IMG/VR virus record: IMGVR_UViG_3300017769_000001 | Span: 1-64,000 of that record | Source of the DNA: a virus | Strand: one strand, 5' to 3' | DNA length: 64,000 nucleotides | Shown: positions 25,080 to 33,215 of the stretch, piece after piece | How the letters are laid out: every line of letters begins with the position of its first letter | How positions within the stretch are numbered: position 1 is the stretch's first letter | Position numbers and translations under genes: made by a program | The notes under the pieces: model-generated | What the model saw: the letters and a program-made list of their open reading frames with translations, nothing else | Told to the model about the DNA's origin: nothing | The model's database searches: none

Positions 25080-25348
25080 TGCTATCAACTTCATTACAAA
25101 CCATAGAAGAAGCAATCAACGCCAGCAGCGAGGTTCGAGTAGTAAGAGCCAGCGTTCCGTTTGACTATCAAATTTGGTGGACGAGAATCCCAAGCCGTAA
25201 CAGAAAATTACACTTCATTGGGATCAGCCACTATCGTATAACTTTTTACGACATACCAGATGAATGTACCATCAGAATCCCAAAACAACATGTTTTGGAC
25301 AACATTGAAATCATCGAAGAAATGCTTGAGGCCACTTCTTCACTATGA
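25079..25348 (+). CDS. Small protein, C-terminal-Leu family, 89 aa
   Basis: ATG 25079 with AAGAGG upstream. MLSTSLQTIEEAINASSEVRVV resembles the N-terminus of the preceding gene (LQEAMNAARSVTIF), suggesting tandem duplication. Ends LEATSSL. Confidence 0.6.
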   Translation: MLSTSLQTIEEAINASSEVRVVRASVPFDYQIWWTRIPSRNRKLHFIGISHYRITFYDIPDECTIRIPKQHVLDNIEIIEEMLEATSSL

Positions 25349-25704
25349 GGGTATATACAGTGGACAATAAACAGAAAAGTGTGTTCGCGATCTTCCGGGA
25401 TATGGTTGTGGAAAGCGGCAATACAGTATCTTCGAACTTTGGGGGTGCGTTTCATAGCAACGAACCATTTTCTCTGGTAAGGAACGGCCATAACAACAGA
25501 AACGGGTTGCGTGTTCTCTCTGTCATAGTATCAGATCCAAAAACTGGAAGGAATCTGAAAGTAATAGTCCATGATGTGTACGCCAACGACGACGCGATGG
25601 TGTTCGCAAACATAGAGAGCCCTATCAGGGAAATCCGAAAAAACGGGGATCTGGAGGCGTTTTCTGAACTCTTTGATAGCCTGTACGGAATGGATCATTT
25701 ATGA
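25345..25704 (+). CDS. Small protein, C-terminal-Leu family, 119 aa
   Basis: ATGA overlap with the previous gene. Core strands (LRVLSVIVSD, LKVIVHDVYAN) and C-terminal AFSELFDSLYGMDHL, which is very similar to the end of the 23950 product (FVNHLYDMDAL). This is direct evidence that the two are paralogues. Confidence 0.65.
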   Translation: MRVYTVDNKQKSVFAIFRDMVVESGNTVSSNFGGAFHSNEPFSLVRNGHNNRNGLRVLSVIVSDPKTGRNLKVIVHDVYANDDAMVFANIESPIREIRKNGDLEAFSELFDSLYGMDHL

Positions 25705-26054
25705 CGGAAGCCGAGAAAATCATAGAAATACTGTCAAAAGCAAATGTAGTTGACATTTACTGGAGCCATCCGATAGAGAAAAGGGAAGACGCGAAGGTCA
25801 CTATCGATATCTGGCTTTCAACGATCCCCGGTATGTCTATTATCATTGCGGTATTTTATGGTTCAACCGAGTTTCATGACAATGGGCACACAGCCGACTA
25901 CATTGAGTTCGGTCTTGATATTCGGGAAAGTGGATTACTCCACAACCACCAAAGAAATCCTTCAGTCGTCCTCAGTGCGATGCACCGCGACAAATCCATT
26001 GACCAATTCAAAGATTTCATTTACAATCTCATCATCACTGAAAGTTCTCTGTAA
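25701..26054 (+). CDS. Small protein, C-terminal-Leu family, 117 aa
   Basis: ATGA overlap. MTEAEKIIEILSKANVVDIYW, strands VTIDIWLSTIPGMSIIIAVF, C-terminal FKDFIYNLIITESSL. Same pattern as neighbours; the terminal Leu codon here is CTG before TAA, not part of an overlap. Confidence 0.65.
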   Translation: MTEAEKIIEILSKANVVDIYWSHPIEKREDAKVTIDIWLSTIPGMSIIIAVFYGSTEFHDNGHTADYIEFGLDIRESGLLHNHQRNPSVVLSAMHRDKSIDQFKDFIYNLIITESSL

Positions 26055-26067
26055 TATGGAGTAGGTT

Positions 26068-26445
26068 ATGAGTCGATTGGAGCTTCTTCAAGATGTTATC
26101 AACCTGAATATGAAGTTTCATAGAAGGTCTGAACGCTCGTTCACCCCAAGCCAGATCTTCCAATCAGCCGAAATGAAGAATGATGGTACTGGGGTTACGG
26201 TTTCTTTCGCCACAGAACGAGTCGTTGGTAGTGACAGTTATCCCCACTTCATTAAAATAAGCAGTGATCTTTATACAACTTCCGGACATTTCAGACGATC
26301 CATTGAGTTTCGTGCAAAACTAACTGACATAGACCGCGAAGAGTTCATGAAGTACAAGTGTCTAAGGAAACCTGCGGAGTTTTATGAAGATACTAGGAAG
26401 GAGAAGCAATTATTCGACGCGCTTTGGGAAACATGTGACCTATGA
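26068..26445 (+). CDS. Small protein, C-terminal-Leu family, 125 aa
   Basis: Begins MSRLELLQDVINLNMKF; strands GVTVSFATERV and HFIKISSDLY; C-terminal LFDALWETCDL. Ends with CTA-TGA overlapping the next ATG. Confidence 0.65.
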   Translation: MSRLELLQDVINLNMKFHRRSERSFTPSQIFQSAEMKNDGTGVTVSFATERVVGSDSYPHFIKISSDLYTTSGHFRRSIEFRAKLTDIDREEFMKYKCLRKPAEFYEDTRKEKQLFDALWETCDL

Positions 26446-26783
26446 AACGCCCACAAACGCCCCTTTATGACGAGATTATGGCTTCTATCAGTTCCGCGAA
26501 ACGATTCTCCGCAGTGGAGTCTGTACGTTCTGATAAGAAAAAGGCATACTATTCAAACACATTGATCGTATCTTATGGATTTTTCTGCGGGGATCCAACT
26601 CTCAGATTTCGACTGACGAGATCTGGGATGTCCTACGGGGTCGTCGTTTTTGTTTTGAATTCCCCGAATTGTTTCATTGACAAGCACAGATACAATATTT
26701 TAAGCTCACTGAAATGTGAGGGAACACGCGATGCCCTTGAAAAAGTAATCAAAGAATATTTCAAAATTGGAGTGATGTTATGA
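26442..26783 (+). CDS. Small protein, C-terminal-Leu family, 113 aa
   Basis: ATGA overlap. LYDEIMASISSAKRFSAVES N-terminal helix, beta core with VSYGFFCGDPTLRFRLTRS, ends YFKIGVML. Function unknown. Confidence 0.6.
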   Translation: MKRPQTPLYDEIMASISSAKRFSAVESVRSDKKKAYYSNTLIVSYGFFCGDPTLRFRLTRSGMSYGVVVFVLNSPNCFIDKHRYNILSSLKCEGTRDALEKVIKEYFKIGVML

Positions 26784-27121
26784 CTGGTTACAAATACAGT
26801 CAGGAATTGATCGATCAGTCGATGGCAACTTTGCTCGTACACTTCTTTCAAAATGCGGAAAGAATCATAACTGCGGGAGACATTGATACTCATTATAGGG
26901 GGTATTTCACTGTTCGCCCTGCGGCGAGCATTCCAAACGCAGTTTACGTAGATCTCGTCACCGACAATGTCAATATATGGGGTGTTGTCAAAAAATCAGA
27001 TGAAATCATCGGGGCTTGTGCTGTTTTAGAAAGCTGCGATATACTCACCGACCAAACCTTCGAGGCATTGAAATTCAATGAAGAACTCATCAAAAATCTC
27101 AGACAGCTTCGAGAGCTTTGA
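26780..27121 (+). CDS. Small protein, C-terminal-Leu family, 113 aa
   Basis: ATGA overlap. QELIDQSMATLLVHFFQNAE helix, strands AVYVDLVTDNVNIWGVV, C-terminal LIKNLRQLREL. Final codon is CTT-TGA, so the terminal Leu is not imposed by overlap. Confidence 0.6.
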   Translation: MTGYKYSQELIDQSMATLLVHFFQNAERIITAGDIDTHYRGYFTVRPAASIPNAVYVDLVTDNVNIWGVVKKSDEIIGACAVLESCDILTDQTFEALKFNEELIKNLRQLREL

Positions 27122-27509
27122 AGTAGCAAAGAAAAGAATCGAAACTGCTGCATGTGGGTGCGTCCAGAGAATGATCAACGGCATCAGTAATGGCAGTATT
27201 ACGGATTACGATGTGCTGATTAACGAATCTCACCTGATAAGAAGTGAAGACTGCCGTATGTTATTTCTGGAGGCACTCGGATGTTTTCTCATTGAGTTTT
27301 GGGCTAGAGGCAACATATGTGCTGTCGTAGTAGACCTTAGAAAGTGCGATCCGACGATCTCTAATGAGGTATGCCTTAATAGCATTTCCGCTGTGTTTTC
27401 ATCGGAACGAAAGCATACCAGTGAAGAAGAATCTCGGAAGCTTGCTTCGAATATCTTCAGAAAGAACCGGGAAGTTTTTATTAACGCATACGACTTAGCA
27501 TCGTTATGA
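27078..27509 (+). CDS. Small protein, C-terminal-Leu family, 143 aa
   Basis: Only in-frame ATG is 27078, giving a 44 nt overlap with the previous gene. Contains a beta core (GCFLIEFWARGNICAVVVDL) and ends NAYDLASL. The unusually long overlap may mean that translation actually begins later at a non-standard codon. Confidence 0.55.
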   Translation: MKNSSKISDSFESFEVAKKRIETAACGCVQRMINGISNGSITDYDVLINESHLIRSEDCRMLFLEALGCFLIEFWARGNICAVVVDLRKCDPTISNEVCLNSISAVFSSERKHTSEEESRKLASNIFRKNREVFINAYDLASL

Positions 27510-27814
27510 TTGATCTGAATTATTTGATAAAAGATGCGGAATCGTCTAAGGCTTACCTTGATCCATGTCAGGGAGTCCCAAACCAAGTTCCTTACATAGC
27601 AGTGTTTTCCTATAGGGTGTTGTTCTCGGACTACGATTCCGAGAATGAAATGGATCGAACCGTTGTGTTTGTGATCCCAAAAGAAGCCGGATTTTGTTCC
27701 TATGAGGACAGATTGAAGTTCGAAGAAATGTTAAACGGAACTATCAAGAACTGTGGTCTTCTGTCGGAAATCAGCAGAGTCATTGACGAATACGTTGAAT
27801 TGAAATTACTATGA
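27506..27814 (+). CDS. Small protein, C-terminal-Leu family, 102 aa
   Basis: ATGA overlap. MIDLNYLIKDAESSKAYLD, strands PYIAVFSYRVLFSDYDSE and RTVVFVIP, C-terminal VIDEYVELKLL. Function unknown. Confidence 0.6.
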   Translation: MIDLNYLIKDAESSKAYLDPCQGVPNQVPYIAVFSYRVLFSDYDSENEMDRTVVFVIPKEAGFCSYEDRLKFEEMLNGTIKNCGLLSEISRVIDEYVELKLL

Positions 27815-28083
27815 ACGCATATGAAGCTCTCGCGACGATTATTGTTGAATCTGAGTTAACGAAACGAAAGCAGACTGAGGAAGCAGTAGACTCGATTTTC
27901 ATTTCGAAGTACCATGTTTACATCTGGCTAAACGGTGTTAATTATGTTATCCTTATTTCTGATGAAGTTCGGTCGGTTCTTGAAACCTACAAGTGCGAGT
28001 TTATAGATGAAGAATTTCAATCATCGTGGTTGACTGACGAGAGAGTCATTGATGCGATCAGGATTGCGGAGATGGGTGGTTGA
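27811..28083 (+). CDS. Small protein, 90 aa
   Basis: ATGA overlap. MNAYEALATIIVESELTKR, strands KYHVYIWLNGVNYVILIS, ends RIAEMGG, so it lacks the terminal Leu but keeps the helix-beta-helix order of its neighbours. Confidence 0.6.
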   Translation: MNAYEALATIIVESELTKRKQTEEAVDSIFISKYHVYIWLNGVNYVILISDEVRSVLETYKCEFIDEEFQSSWLTDERVIDAIRIAEMGG

Positions 28084-28084
28084 T

Positions 28085-28402
28085 ATGGGTATGTATCCAG
28101 AAGGGTACGGAATCAAAGACGCGTGCAAGGACTTTGTGTTCATAGTCTCCAATTCCACACAGGTACAAAGTGCGCCAGCCGATTGCGATTTCGATATAAT
28201 GTTCTCTTCGTATGTGAACAGTTACGGAGACACACGCCACAAGCTTTATGTCTGGAGTGATGGGGTCGGATATCTGTTAGACTTCGCGAACCACGAGGAA
28301 TCCATACTCGCTTACGAAAGAATTCATCGTGGTGTCACGAAGACTGCAATCGTTGAAAATAAAAATCTGATAGAAGACGCAATAAAGTGTCTGTCATTGT
28401 GA
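28085..28402 (+). CDS. Small protein, C-terminal-Leu family, 105 aa
   Basis: ATG 28085, just after the previous stop, with GGGTGG at 28075-28080. Strands DFVFIVSNSTQ and HKLYVWSDGVGYLLDFA, which resembles the VYIWLNGVNYVILI strand of the preceding protein. Ends IKCLSL. Confidence 0.6.
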   Translation: MGMYPEGYGIKDACKDFVFIVSNSTQVQSAPADCDFDIMFSSYVNSYGDTRHKLYVWSDGVGYLLDFANHEESILAYERIHRGVTKTAIVENKNLIEDAIKCLSL

Positions 28403-28409
28403 GGTCAAC

Positions 28410-28904
28410 ATGAAAGTAATCTGGAAGAAACAGAACATCATCAAGTTCATCGAAAGCTTTGAAGAGAAGCACAACCTGTTTGTTGCCCATGGTTGTAACT
28501 GTTTTTGCACTATGGGTGCCGGTGTTGCCCTTGCCTTGACGGAGTACACCAATGGCGAAGTCTATAAAGCAGACGTCGATAACGGTCGGTTCGGTGACAT
28601 CAATAAGCTCGGGACATTCTCGAAGTGCATCGATAACGATGTAGAGTACTACAACTGCTACACCCAGTTTGGAATTAAACCTCCACATGGTCGTGGAGTG
28701 TATGTTCACTGGGATTCTGTATTCAAAGCATTGGCGACAATTATCAATCAGCGGATGCATGACGGCGATACGCTGGTAATCGTTCCGATTGGGACTGGAC
28801 TTGCCGGTGGTAGTGTTGTAAACTTCGAGAGTGTGATTTCAAAGCTGTCGAAACTCGCAAAACCAGATGTGACGCTTGTTATCTGTGACAACTCAAAAAA
28901 GTGA
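28410..28904 (+). CDS. Macro-domain protein (ADP-ribose binding / ADP-ribosyl hydrolase-like)
   Basis: 164 aa. N-terminal VAHGCNCFCTMGAGVALAL is the ADP-ribose-binding loop of macro domains (GCNxxxxMGxGxA), and VIVPIGTGLAGG is the second phosphate-binding loop. Length equals a single macro domain. Such proteins remove or recognise ADP-ribose or process ADP-ribose-1''-phosphate. In a phage carrying several ART-like proteins it may limit or reverse ADP-ribosylation, or counter NAD-based host defence. Confidence 0.8.
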   Translation: MKVIWKKQNIIKFIESFEEKHNLFVAHGCNCFCTMGAGVALALTEYTNGEVYKADVDNGRFGDINKLGTFSKCIDNDVEYYNCYTQFGIKPPHGRGVYVHWDSVFKALATIINQRMHDGDTLVIVPIGTGLAGGSVVNFESVISKLSKLAKPDVTLVICDNSKK

Positions 28905-28911
28905 AACTGGC

Positions 28912-29316
28912 ATGAATCAGAAATATGGAATACTTTCGACTCTCCTTGAACATGCAACGTTCACATGGGTTATTGAGTCGAATAGGCCCAAATTCCCTCG
29001 TACTTCGGATTACCAGTGTATGAGGTTCAGCCATCTTCCTGCTAAGAAACAAGACAAGCATTATAGATTCCGGTCATTTGTTCATTCTGTGAGAAAAGGC
29101 GAAGATCACCTGTACTCATATGCTACCCACATCTACATCAGAGATGACATTCTGGAGATTGGTTATGGGTTTAACAGCCACTCAGAATTAGTAAGATTCA
29201 GAAATAATTACATCCCAAACTCCGTAGAAGACGTGCGAAAATTTCAGAAAGAATGTGAAATGCTGGCGAACGACCCAGAAACACTATCTTTAATTTTGAA
29301 AATCGGAGAACTGTAA
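28912..29316 (+). CDS. Small protein, C-terminal-Leu family, 134 aa
   Basis: ATG 28912 follows the macro-domain stop by 7 nt. MNQKYGILSTLLEHATFTWV, strands HIYIRDDILEIGYG, a helical segment VEDVRKFQKECEMLANDPETL, ends LKIGEL. Clearly paralogous to the next gene. Confidence 0.65.
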   Translation: MNQKYGILSTLLEHATFTWVIESNRPKFPRTSDYQCMRFSHLPAKKQDKHYRFRSFVHSVRKGEDHLYSYATHIYIRDDILEIGYGFNSHSELVRFRNNYIPNSVEDVRKFQKECEMLANDPETLSLILKIGEL

Positions 29317-29693
29317 TGATTGACTCATATCCGCTGATCGGGAAGATTATCGAGTTGAGTGACGATATTCGACGATACAATGAGTCGGATCTGGTCAGGT
29401 TACCTATTAAGTGCAAGTATTACAGTTTCTCTACTTCCGATATTCCTACGAGAATTAGTAACAATCCGGTAGATTGGAACCAATATCGTCGGTGTACGAG
29501 AATTTGGTTCTCAGACTATTTTATTGAGATCGAACGCATTGTGAATACCCAGATACGGGAATCGGAGCTGGATGTTCACCTTCCGAAAACCCCCGAAGAG
29601 TGCCACGCTTTCCAGCGGGAGTGCGAAAGACTCCTACACGATAAAAACGCAGCAGAAACACTCAACTCACTTTGCAAAATGGGAGTATTGTGA
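29316..29693 (+). CDS. Small protein, C-terminal-Leu family, 125 aa
   Basis: Overlaps by 1 nt (TAATG). C-terminal EECHAFQRECERLLHDKNAAETL...CKMGVL aligns with VRKFQKECEMLANDPETL...LKIGEL of the previous product, a clear tandem pair. Function unknown. Confidence 0.65.
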   Translation: MIDSYPLIGKIIELSDDIRRYNESDLVRLPIKCKYYSFSTSDIPTRISNNPVDWNQYRRCTRIWFSDYFIEIERIVNTQIRESELDVHLPKTPEECHAFQRECERLLHDKNAAETLNSLCKMGVL

Positions 29694-30025
29694 TGACACA
29701 AGAAAGATTGTCAGCAACAGACTTCGCCGAAAGGTTGAAAGAAGAAAAAATCAACTTTGAACCCATCGTCAACGCATGGCTTTTCGGTGTGATCAAGAAG
29801 TTTAATAAGAACGGCATGTACTTTGACCTTCCGCTCGACGTCGATTCTGACCCGGAAAAGAAACGACTTTTTATCGAAGAACTTCACAAGAGGGGCTTTA
29901 CAGTATCCAGTGGAGTGCGTTATGATACGACTGGAGCACAAACAAGTAAACCGAAAGCCATAGGGACGATCTCGTTGTCGATCCCATTTGAAATCGACCA
30001 ACCAACCAAAAGGAGCACCTCATAA
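29693..30025 (+). CDS. Hypothetical protein, 110 aa
   Basis: ATG 29693 overlaps the previous stop. Starts MTQERLSATDFAERLKEEK; contains LPLDVDSDPEKKRLFIEEL, then a Ser/Thr-rich tail. Overlaps the VWA gene start by 1 nt and does not belong to the Leu-ending group. Confidence 0.6.
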   Translation: MTQERLSATDFAERLKEEKINFEPIVNAWLFGVIKKFNKNGMYFDLPLDVDSDPEKKRLFIEELHKRGFTVSSGVRYDTTGAQTSKPKAIGTISLSIPFEIDQPTKRSTS

Positions 30026-32082
30026 TGTTCGAGGTAATCGAAATCGGCGGTATGAAGACCGTCAAAGCAAACCAAGCGACAAACCACGTGTATCTGGTTG
30101 ACGTATCCGGATCTATGTACGGATCCCTGCCAATGATGCGGCAGCACCTGAAGAACACTGTTTCTCTGGTGGCACAACCTGAAGATACGTTTTCAATCAT
30201 CTACTTCAGTGGTCGTGGGCAATGTGGTGTTGTGTGCGAAGCAGTCCCTGTCTCCGACATCGCGTCTGTAACTGCTATCCAGCAAGCCATCGACCGTTAC
30301 CTGCAACCAATCGGCCTTACCGGATTCGCAGATCCAATGCAGCTGGCGATTGATGTCGCAAAAAACATCCAGAACGACTTCTACAACAACTTCGTTATGA
30401 TGACTGACGGTTATGACAACCAGTCAAACCGCAATAAGGTTGTCGAACTGGCGAAAGAGCTTCCGAGTGTGTTCCAGAGCTGTTCATTCATCGAATACGG
30501 TTGGTACTGTGATCGGGAACTGTTGGCTAAGATGGCAGAAGCGTCAAATGGCATTCACATCTTTGCTGAAGGTCAGGAAGACTACAAGGTTCGGTTCAGC
30601 GATGCTGTTACTGGCGCGGTTCGTGTTCCTCTGGTAGAGGTAAGCGTCAACAAGCGTGCGAAACATGCCATCTACGTGAAGGATGGCGGTCAGATCGTTA
30701 TCGTTGACGTTGAAGACGGTAAGGTGAAAGTTCCTGAAACCGTTGAGAAGGTTCACTCAATCGTTCCGAAGGACGTACTTCAGAAAGAGCTGAGTGAGGA
30801 TCATCTGTACCTGATCATGTACTACGCCGTACGAACCGGCAACTCAAAACTTGTGTGGCGTTGTCTGGAGCAGCTTGGTGATGTGTTCCTGATCGACCGG
30901 TTCACCAACGCTTTCACACGTCAGGAACTCTCCGACTTTGAAGCGATGGTACATCAGGCAGTTCTGGATGAGGATGTTCGCTACTTCTCCGGCAAGGATA
31001 TGAATTACATTCCGGACGAGAACGCACCGACGATTGTGGATCTGGTAGCCCTGATTGACAATGCCGAACACGCATCGGTTGTGACGAAGAGTCAATACTT
31101 CGATTACAATCGGACAACCCGATCCACCGATGCGGCTACTGAACTTCCGAAGTTCGAAAAATCTCCAGCTCAGGAACCTGTTGTTACTGGGGTGGTTTAC
31201 AACAGTACACGTCCGAACATTTCCCTGCAAACGCTGGTGAAAGGTACTGTCGAAGTTCCTGAAAATGAGTTCGATATCGAGCGTGTGAAGAGCCAGATCT
31301 TCCGGAACTACACCATCGTTCGAGACGGTATCATCAATATGGATTGTCTGCCGCTGGTTGTTGATTCGAGTACCTACGAAGCCATGAGGGAAGATTATGG
31401 CGACACGGTGATCGAACACATCGACACAGTCGGAAGCAGCAGTCTGGAGTACATCCTGATTCATCTGAAAAGAATCCCGGTAGTCAGCCGGTCTATGGTG
31501 AGCAAAACCACGATCTCTGAATACGCGGATCTGATTCGTGAAATGTTCCTGCTGCAAGGACAAGTCAAGGTAATCAAGAGCCTGCTTCCTGAAAAGAGTC
31601 GTGCAGTTGGTGGGCTTTCTGTTGAGTACGGTGAGAAGGCTGCACAGTGGCTTTCTTCTATCGGGGTACGTGACTACGGGTTCAGCCCGAAAGTCGCCTC
31701 TCGTGAAGCCACAGACGCCTACATGGCTCGTGAAATGAGCTATAAGGTGAAAGGTCTGTCTTCCCTGCCAGCTGTTGCGAAGGTGAAGGAAAAAATCGCC
31801 GACAATAAGAAGTTGACGGTGTCTGATTACCTGATCAGCCTCGGCTTGAAAGAGAATGGGGGTCTGTCGGAGAAGATGCTGCTGGTCGCACTGAAAAACA
31901 AGCAGGAACGCCTGAAGTTTATCCAAAGCGAAATCAGTGGCATCACCTACGCGCTGGTTATTGGTAAGACATGGTTCTCTGATCGTGAAGGCGAAGAAGA
32001 ATCCGTTGTTGACATCAACTTCGGCGGTGGTTACACTGTTCCAATGACAGTCACCGTAGCAACCAAAGAAATCAAGATCTGA
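30025..32082 (+). CDS. VWA-domain protein, 685 aa
   Basis: N-terminal von Willebrand factor A domain with a complete MIDAS motif: DVSGSM at about residue 27, a Thr region near 95 (GLTGFAD) and MMTDGYDN near 128. The C-terminal 450 residues are helical and unrecognised. Cytosolic, as no signal peptide is seen. VWA proteins of this kind act as metal-dependent scaffolds. A YfaP-like partner candidate is encoded at 60902. It closes the small-gene operon before a terminator. Confidence 0.75.
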   Translation: MFEVIEIGGMKTVKANQATNHVYLVDVSGSMYGSLPMMRQHLKNTVSLVAQPEDTFSIIYFSGRGQCGVVCEAVPVSDIASVTAIQQAIDRYLQPIGLTGFADPMQLAIDVAKNIQNDFYNNFVMMTDGYDNQSNRNKVVELAKELPSVFQSCSFIEYGWYCDRELLAKMAEASNGIHIFAEGQEDYKVRFSDAVTGAVRVPLVEVSVNKRAKHAIYVKDGGQIVIVDVEDGKVKVPETVEKVHSIVPKDVLQKELSEDHLYLIMYYAVRTGNSKLVWRCLEQLGDVFLIDRFTNAFTRQELSDFEAMVHQAVLDEDVRYFSGKDMNYIPDENAPTIVDLVALIDNAEHASVVTKSQYFDYNRTTRSTDAATELPKFEKSPAQEPVVTGVVYNSTRPNISLQTLVKGTVEVPENEFDIERVKSQIFRNYTIVRDGIINMDCLPLVVDSSTYEAMREDYGDTVIEHIDTVGSSSLEYILIHLKRIPVVSRSMVSKTTISEYADLIREMFLLQGQVKVIKSLLPEKSRAVGGLSVEYGEKAAQWLSSIGVRDYGFSPKVASREATDAYMAREMSYKVKGLSSLPAVAKVKEKIADNKKLTVSDYLISLGLKENGGLSEKMLLVALKNKQERLKFIQSEISGITYALVIGKTWFSDREGEEESVVDINFGGGYTVPMTVTVATKEIKI

Positions 32083-32095
32083 TTGATTTCTACTG

Positions 32096-32123
32096 AAAAG
32101 GGGAGCTTCGGCTCCCTTTTTTT
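32096..32123 (+). terminator. Rho-independent terminator
   Basis: GGGAGC-TTCG-GCTCCC stem flanked by AAAA and TTTTTTT, 14 nt after the VWA stop. Confidence 0.85.
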
Positions 32124-32133
32124 GGAGTATGAT

Positions 32134-32481
32134 ATGAGTGAAGATAAATTCGATCCCGTCACAGAATCTATGATATTCGCAATTGAAAACAGCGTGGTGT
32201 CTTTTCACTCTTCAGACAAGCCAATTCAGGGGTTTCATTCTCACATTTTTCGAGTAACTGCGAATCAATACCTTATGTGCATCCAGATTCCGGAGATAAG
32301 CGGTAACGGCGTGTACATTGAGTTCAAACTTGATATCGATCTGTGGAGAGAACACTCCAAGAAAACAAATGATTCCATACTTGGGATCAAGGACTATTAC
32401 TCAACACACTTTCGGAAATCTTGTGATTACGAAAGGGTGGCTTCTATCATAGAAACCGTACTTTTATCATCGAATTTATGA
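32134..32481 (+). CDS. Small protein, C-terminal-Leu family, 115 aa
   Basis: ATG 32134, with TTGGAG at 32121-32126. MSEDKFDPVTESMIFAIENS, strands YLMCIQIPEISGNGVYIEFKL, C-terminal ASIIETVLLSSNL. The strand SGNGVYIEF is shared with the gene at 32845 (SGDGLYVIF), indicating paralogy. Confidence 0.65.
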   Translation: MSEDKFDPVTESMIFAIENSVVSFHSSDKPIQGFHSHIFRVTANQYLMCIQIPEISGNGVYIEFKLDIDLWREHSKKTNDSILGIKDYYSTHFRKSCDYERVASIIETVLLSSNL

Positions 32482-32491
32482 GGCACTTGTG

Positions 32492-32848
32492 ATGTGGAAC
32501 CCTATGATCGATGCGTTAGAAACCATCTATAACCGACCTATGCTCGCTGTGTGTGTAGAGATTTTAAAGTCTCGAACCCCGATATTGGACTCTAACAAAT
32601 ACATCCACATAAGTATAAACTCTCATGATCACAAAAAGTATGGCTATGTTTATGGGATTCAATTCGTAACAGTCAATGCTTTATTTTCTGGGGTTTATCA
32701 AGTAAAGTTTGTATTCTTGTTGGATAGTCTCCAAAGTCGAATAAATGAAGAAGGAATTGAGTGCGACACTATTGAAACTTTCCTTGAAGACTCGTACGAA
32801 CGAGACTATGATAAATTGTCAATGATGTTACAGGTGGATGAGTTATGA
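32492..32848 (+). CDS. Small protein, C-terminal-Leu family, 118 aa
   Basis: ATG 32492 (GTG one codon earlier possible) after TGAGGC. MWNPMIDALETIYNRPMLAV, strands GIQFVTVNALFSGVYQVKFVFLL, ends LQVDEL. Confidence 0.6.
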   Translation: MWNPMIDALETIYNRPMLAVCVEILKSRTPILDSNKYIHISINSHDHKKYGYVYGIQFVTVNALFSGVYQVKFVFLLDSLQSRINEEGIECDTIETFLEDSYERDYDKLSMMLQVDEL

Positions 32849-33162
32849 CACCAATCGAAAAGCTTGTTAGTGAACACCAAATAGCGGACTTCGATATCGA
32901 CCCTATATGCAGTCATGAACTTCGGGTGGTGATATCAATGAATCCTACTTCATCGAAGTTCCAGTTTCTTTATACCAACATCATACAAATCAGCGGAGAC
33001 GGCTTGTATGTAATTTTTGGGCTGAGTTCTGATGAGATTCCGGTTTATTTCGACCATCCGTATCGAATGACGAAAAGAAACGCTCGCGATCTGAACCGGC
33101 AGATTAACAAAGTAGGAAAAGAAAAAATTCTCAATATCCTGCGAGCCAGACTCATTCTTTAG
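32845..33162 (+). CDS. Small protein, C-terminal-Leu family, 105 aa
   Basis: ATGA overlap. MTPIEKLVSEHQIADFDI, strands ELRVVISMNPTSSKFQF and IQISGDGLYVIFGL, ends LRARLIL. Last of this run before a promoter at 33163. Confidence 0.6.
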   Translation: MTPIEKLVSEHQIADFDIDPICSHELRVVISMNPTSSKFQFLYTNIIQISGDGLYVIFGLSSDEIPVYFDHPYRMTKRNARDLNRQINKVGKEKILNILRARLIL

Positions 33163-33191
33163 TTGACGGGGTCTTGTTGATGTGGTAGCAT
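33163..33191 (+). promoter_or_regulatory. Sigma70-like promoter TTGACG-17-TAGCAT
   Basis: TTGACG at 33163-33168, 17 nt spacer, TAGCAT at 33186-33191, in a short intergenic gap before the P-loop kinase gene. Confidence 0.5.
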
Positions 33192-33215
33192 TCTGGTATT
33201 GTTTGAGGTAGTGAA

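Noticed and set aside
30844-32208. 454-codon open frame on the minus strand
   Set aside because: Antisense shadow of the VWA gene, His/Arg/Cys-rich composition and no ribosome site.
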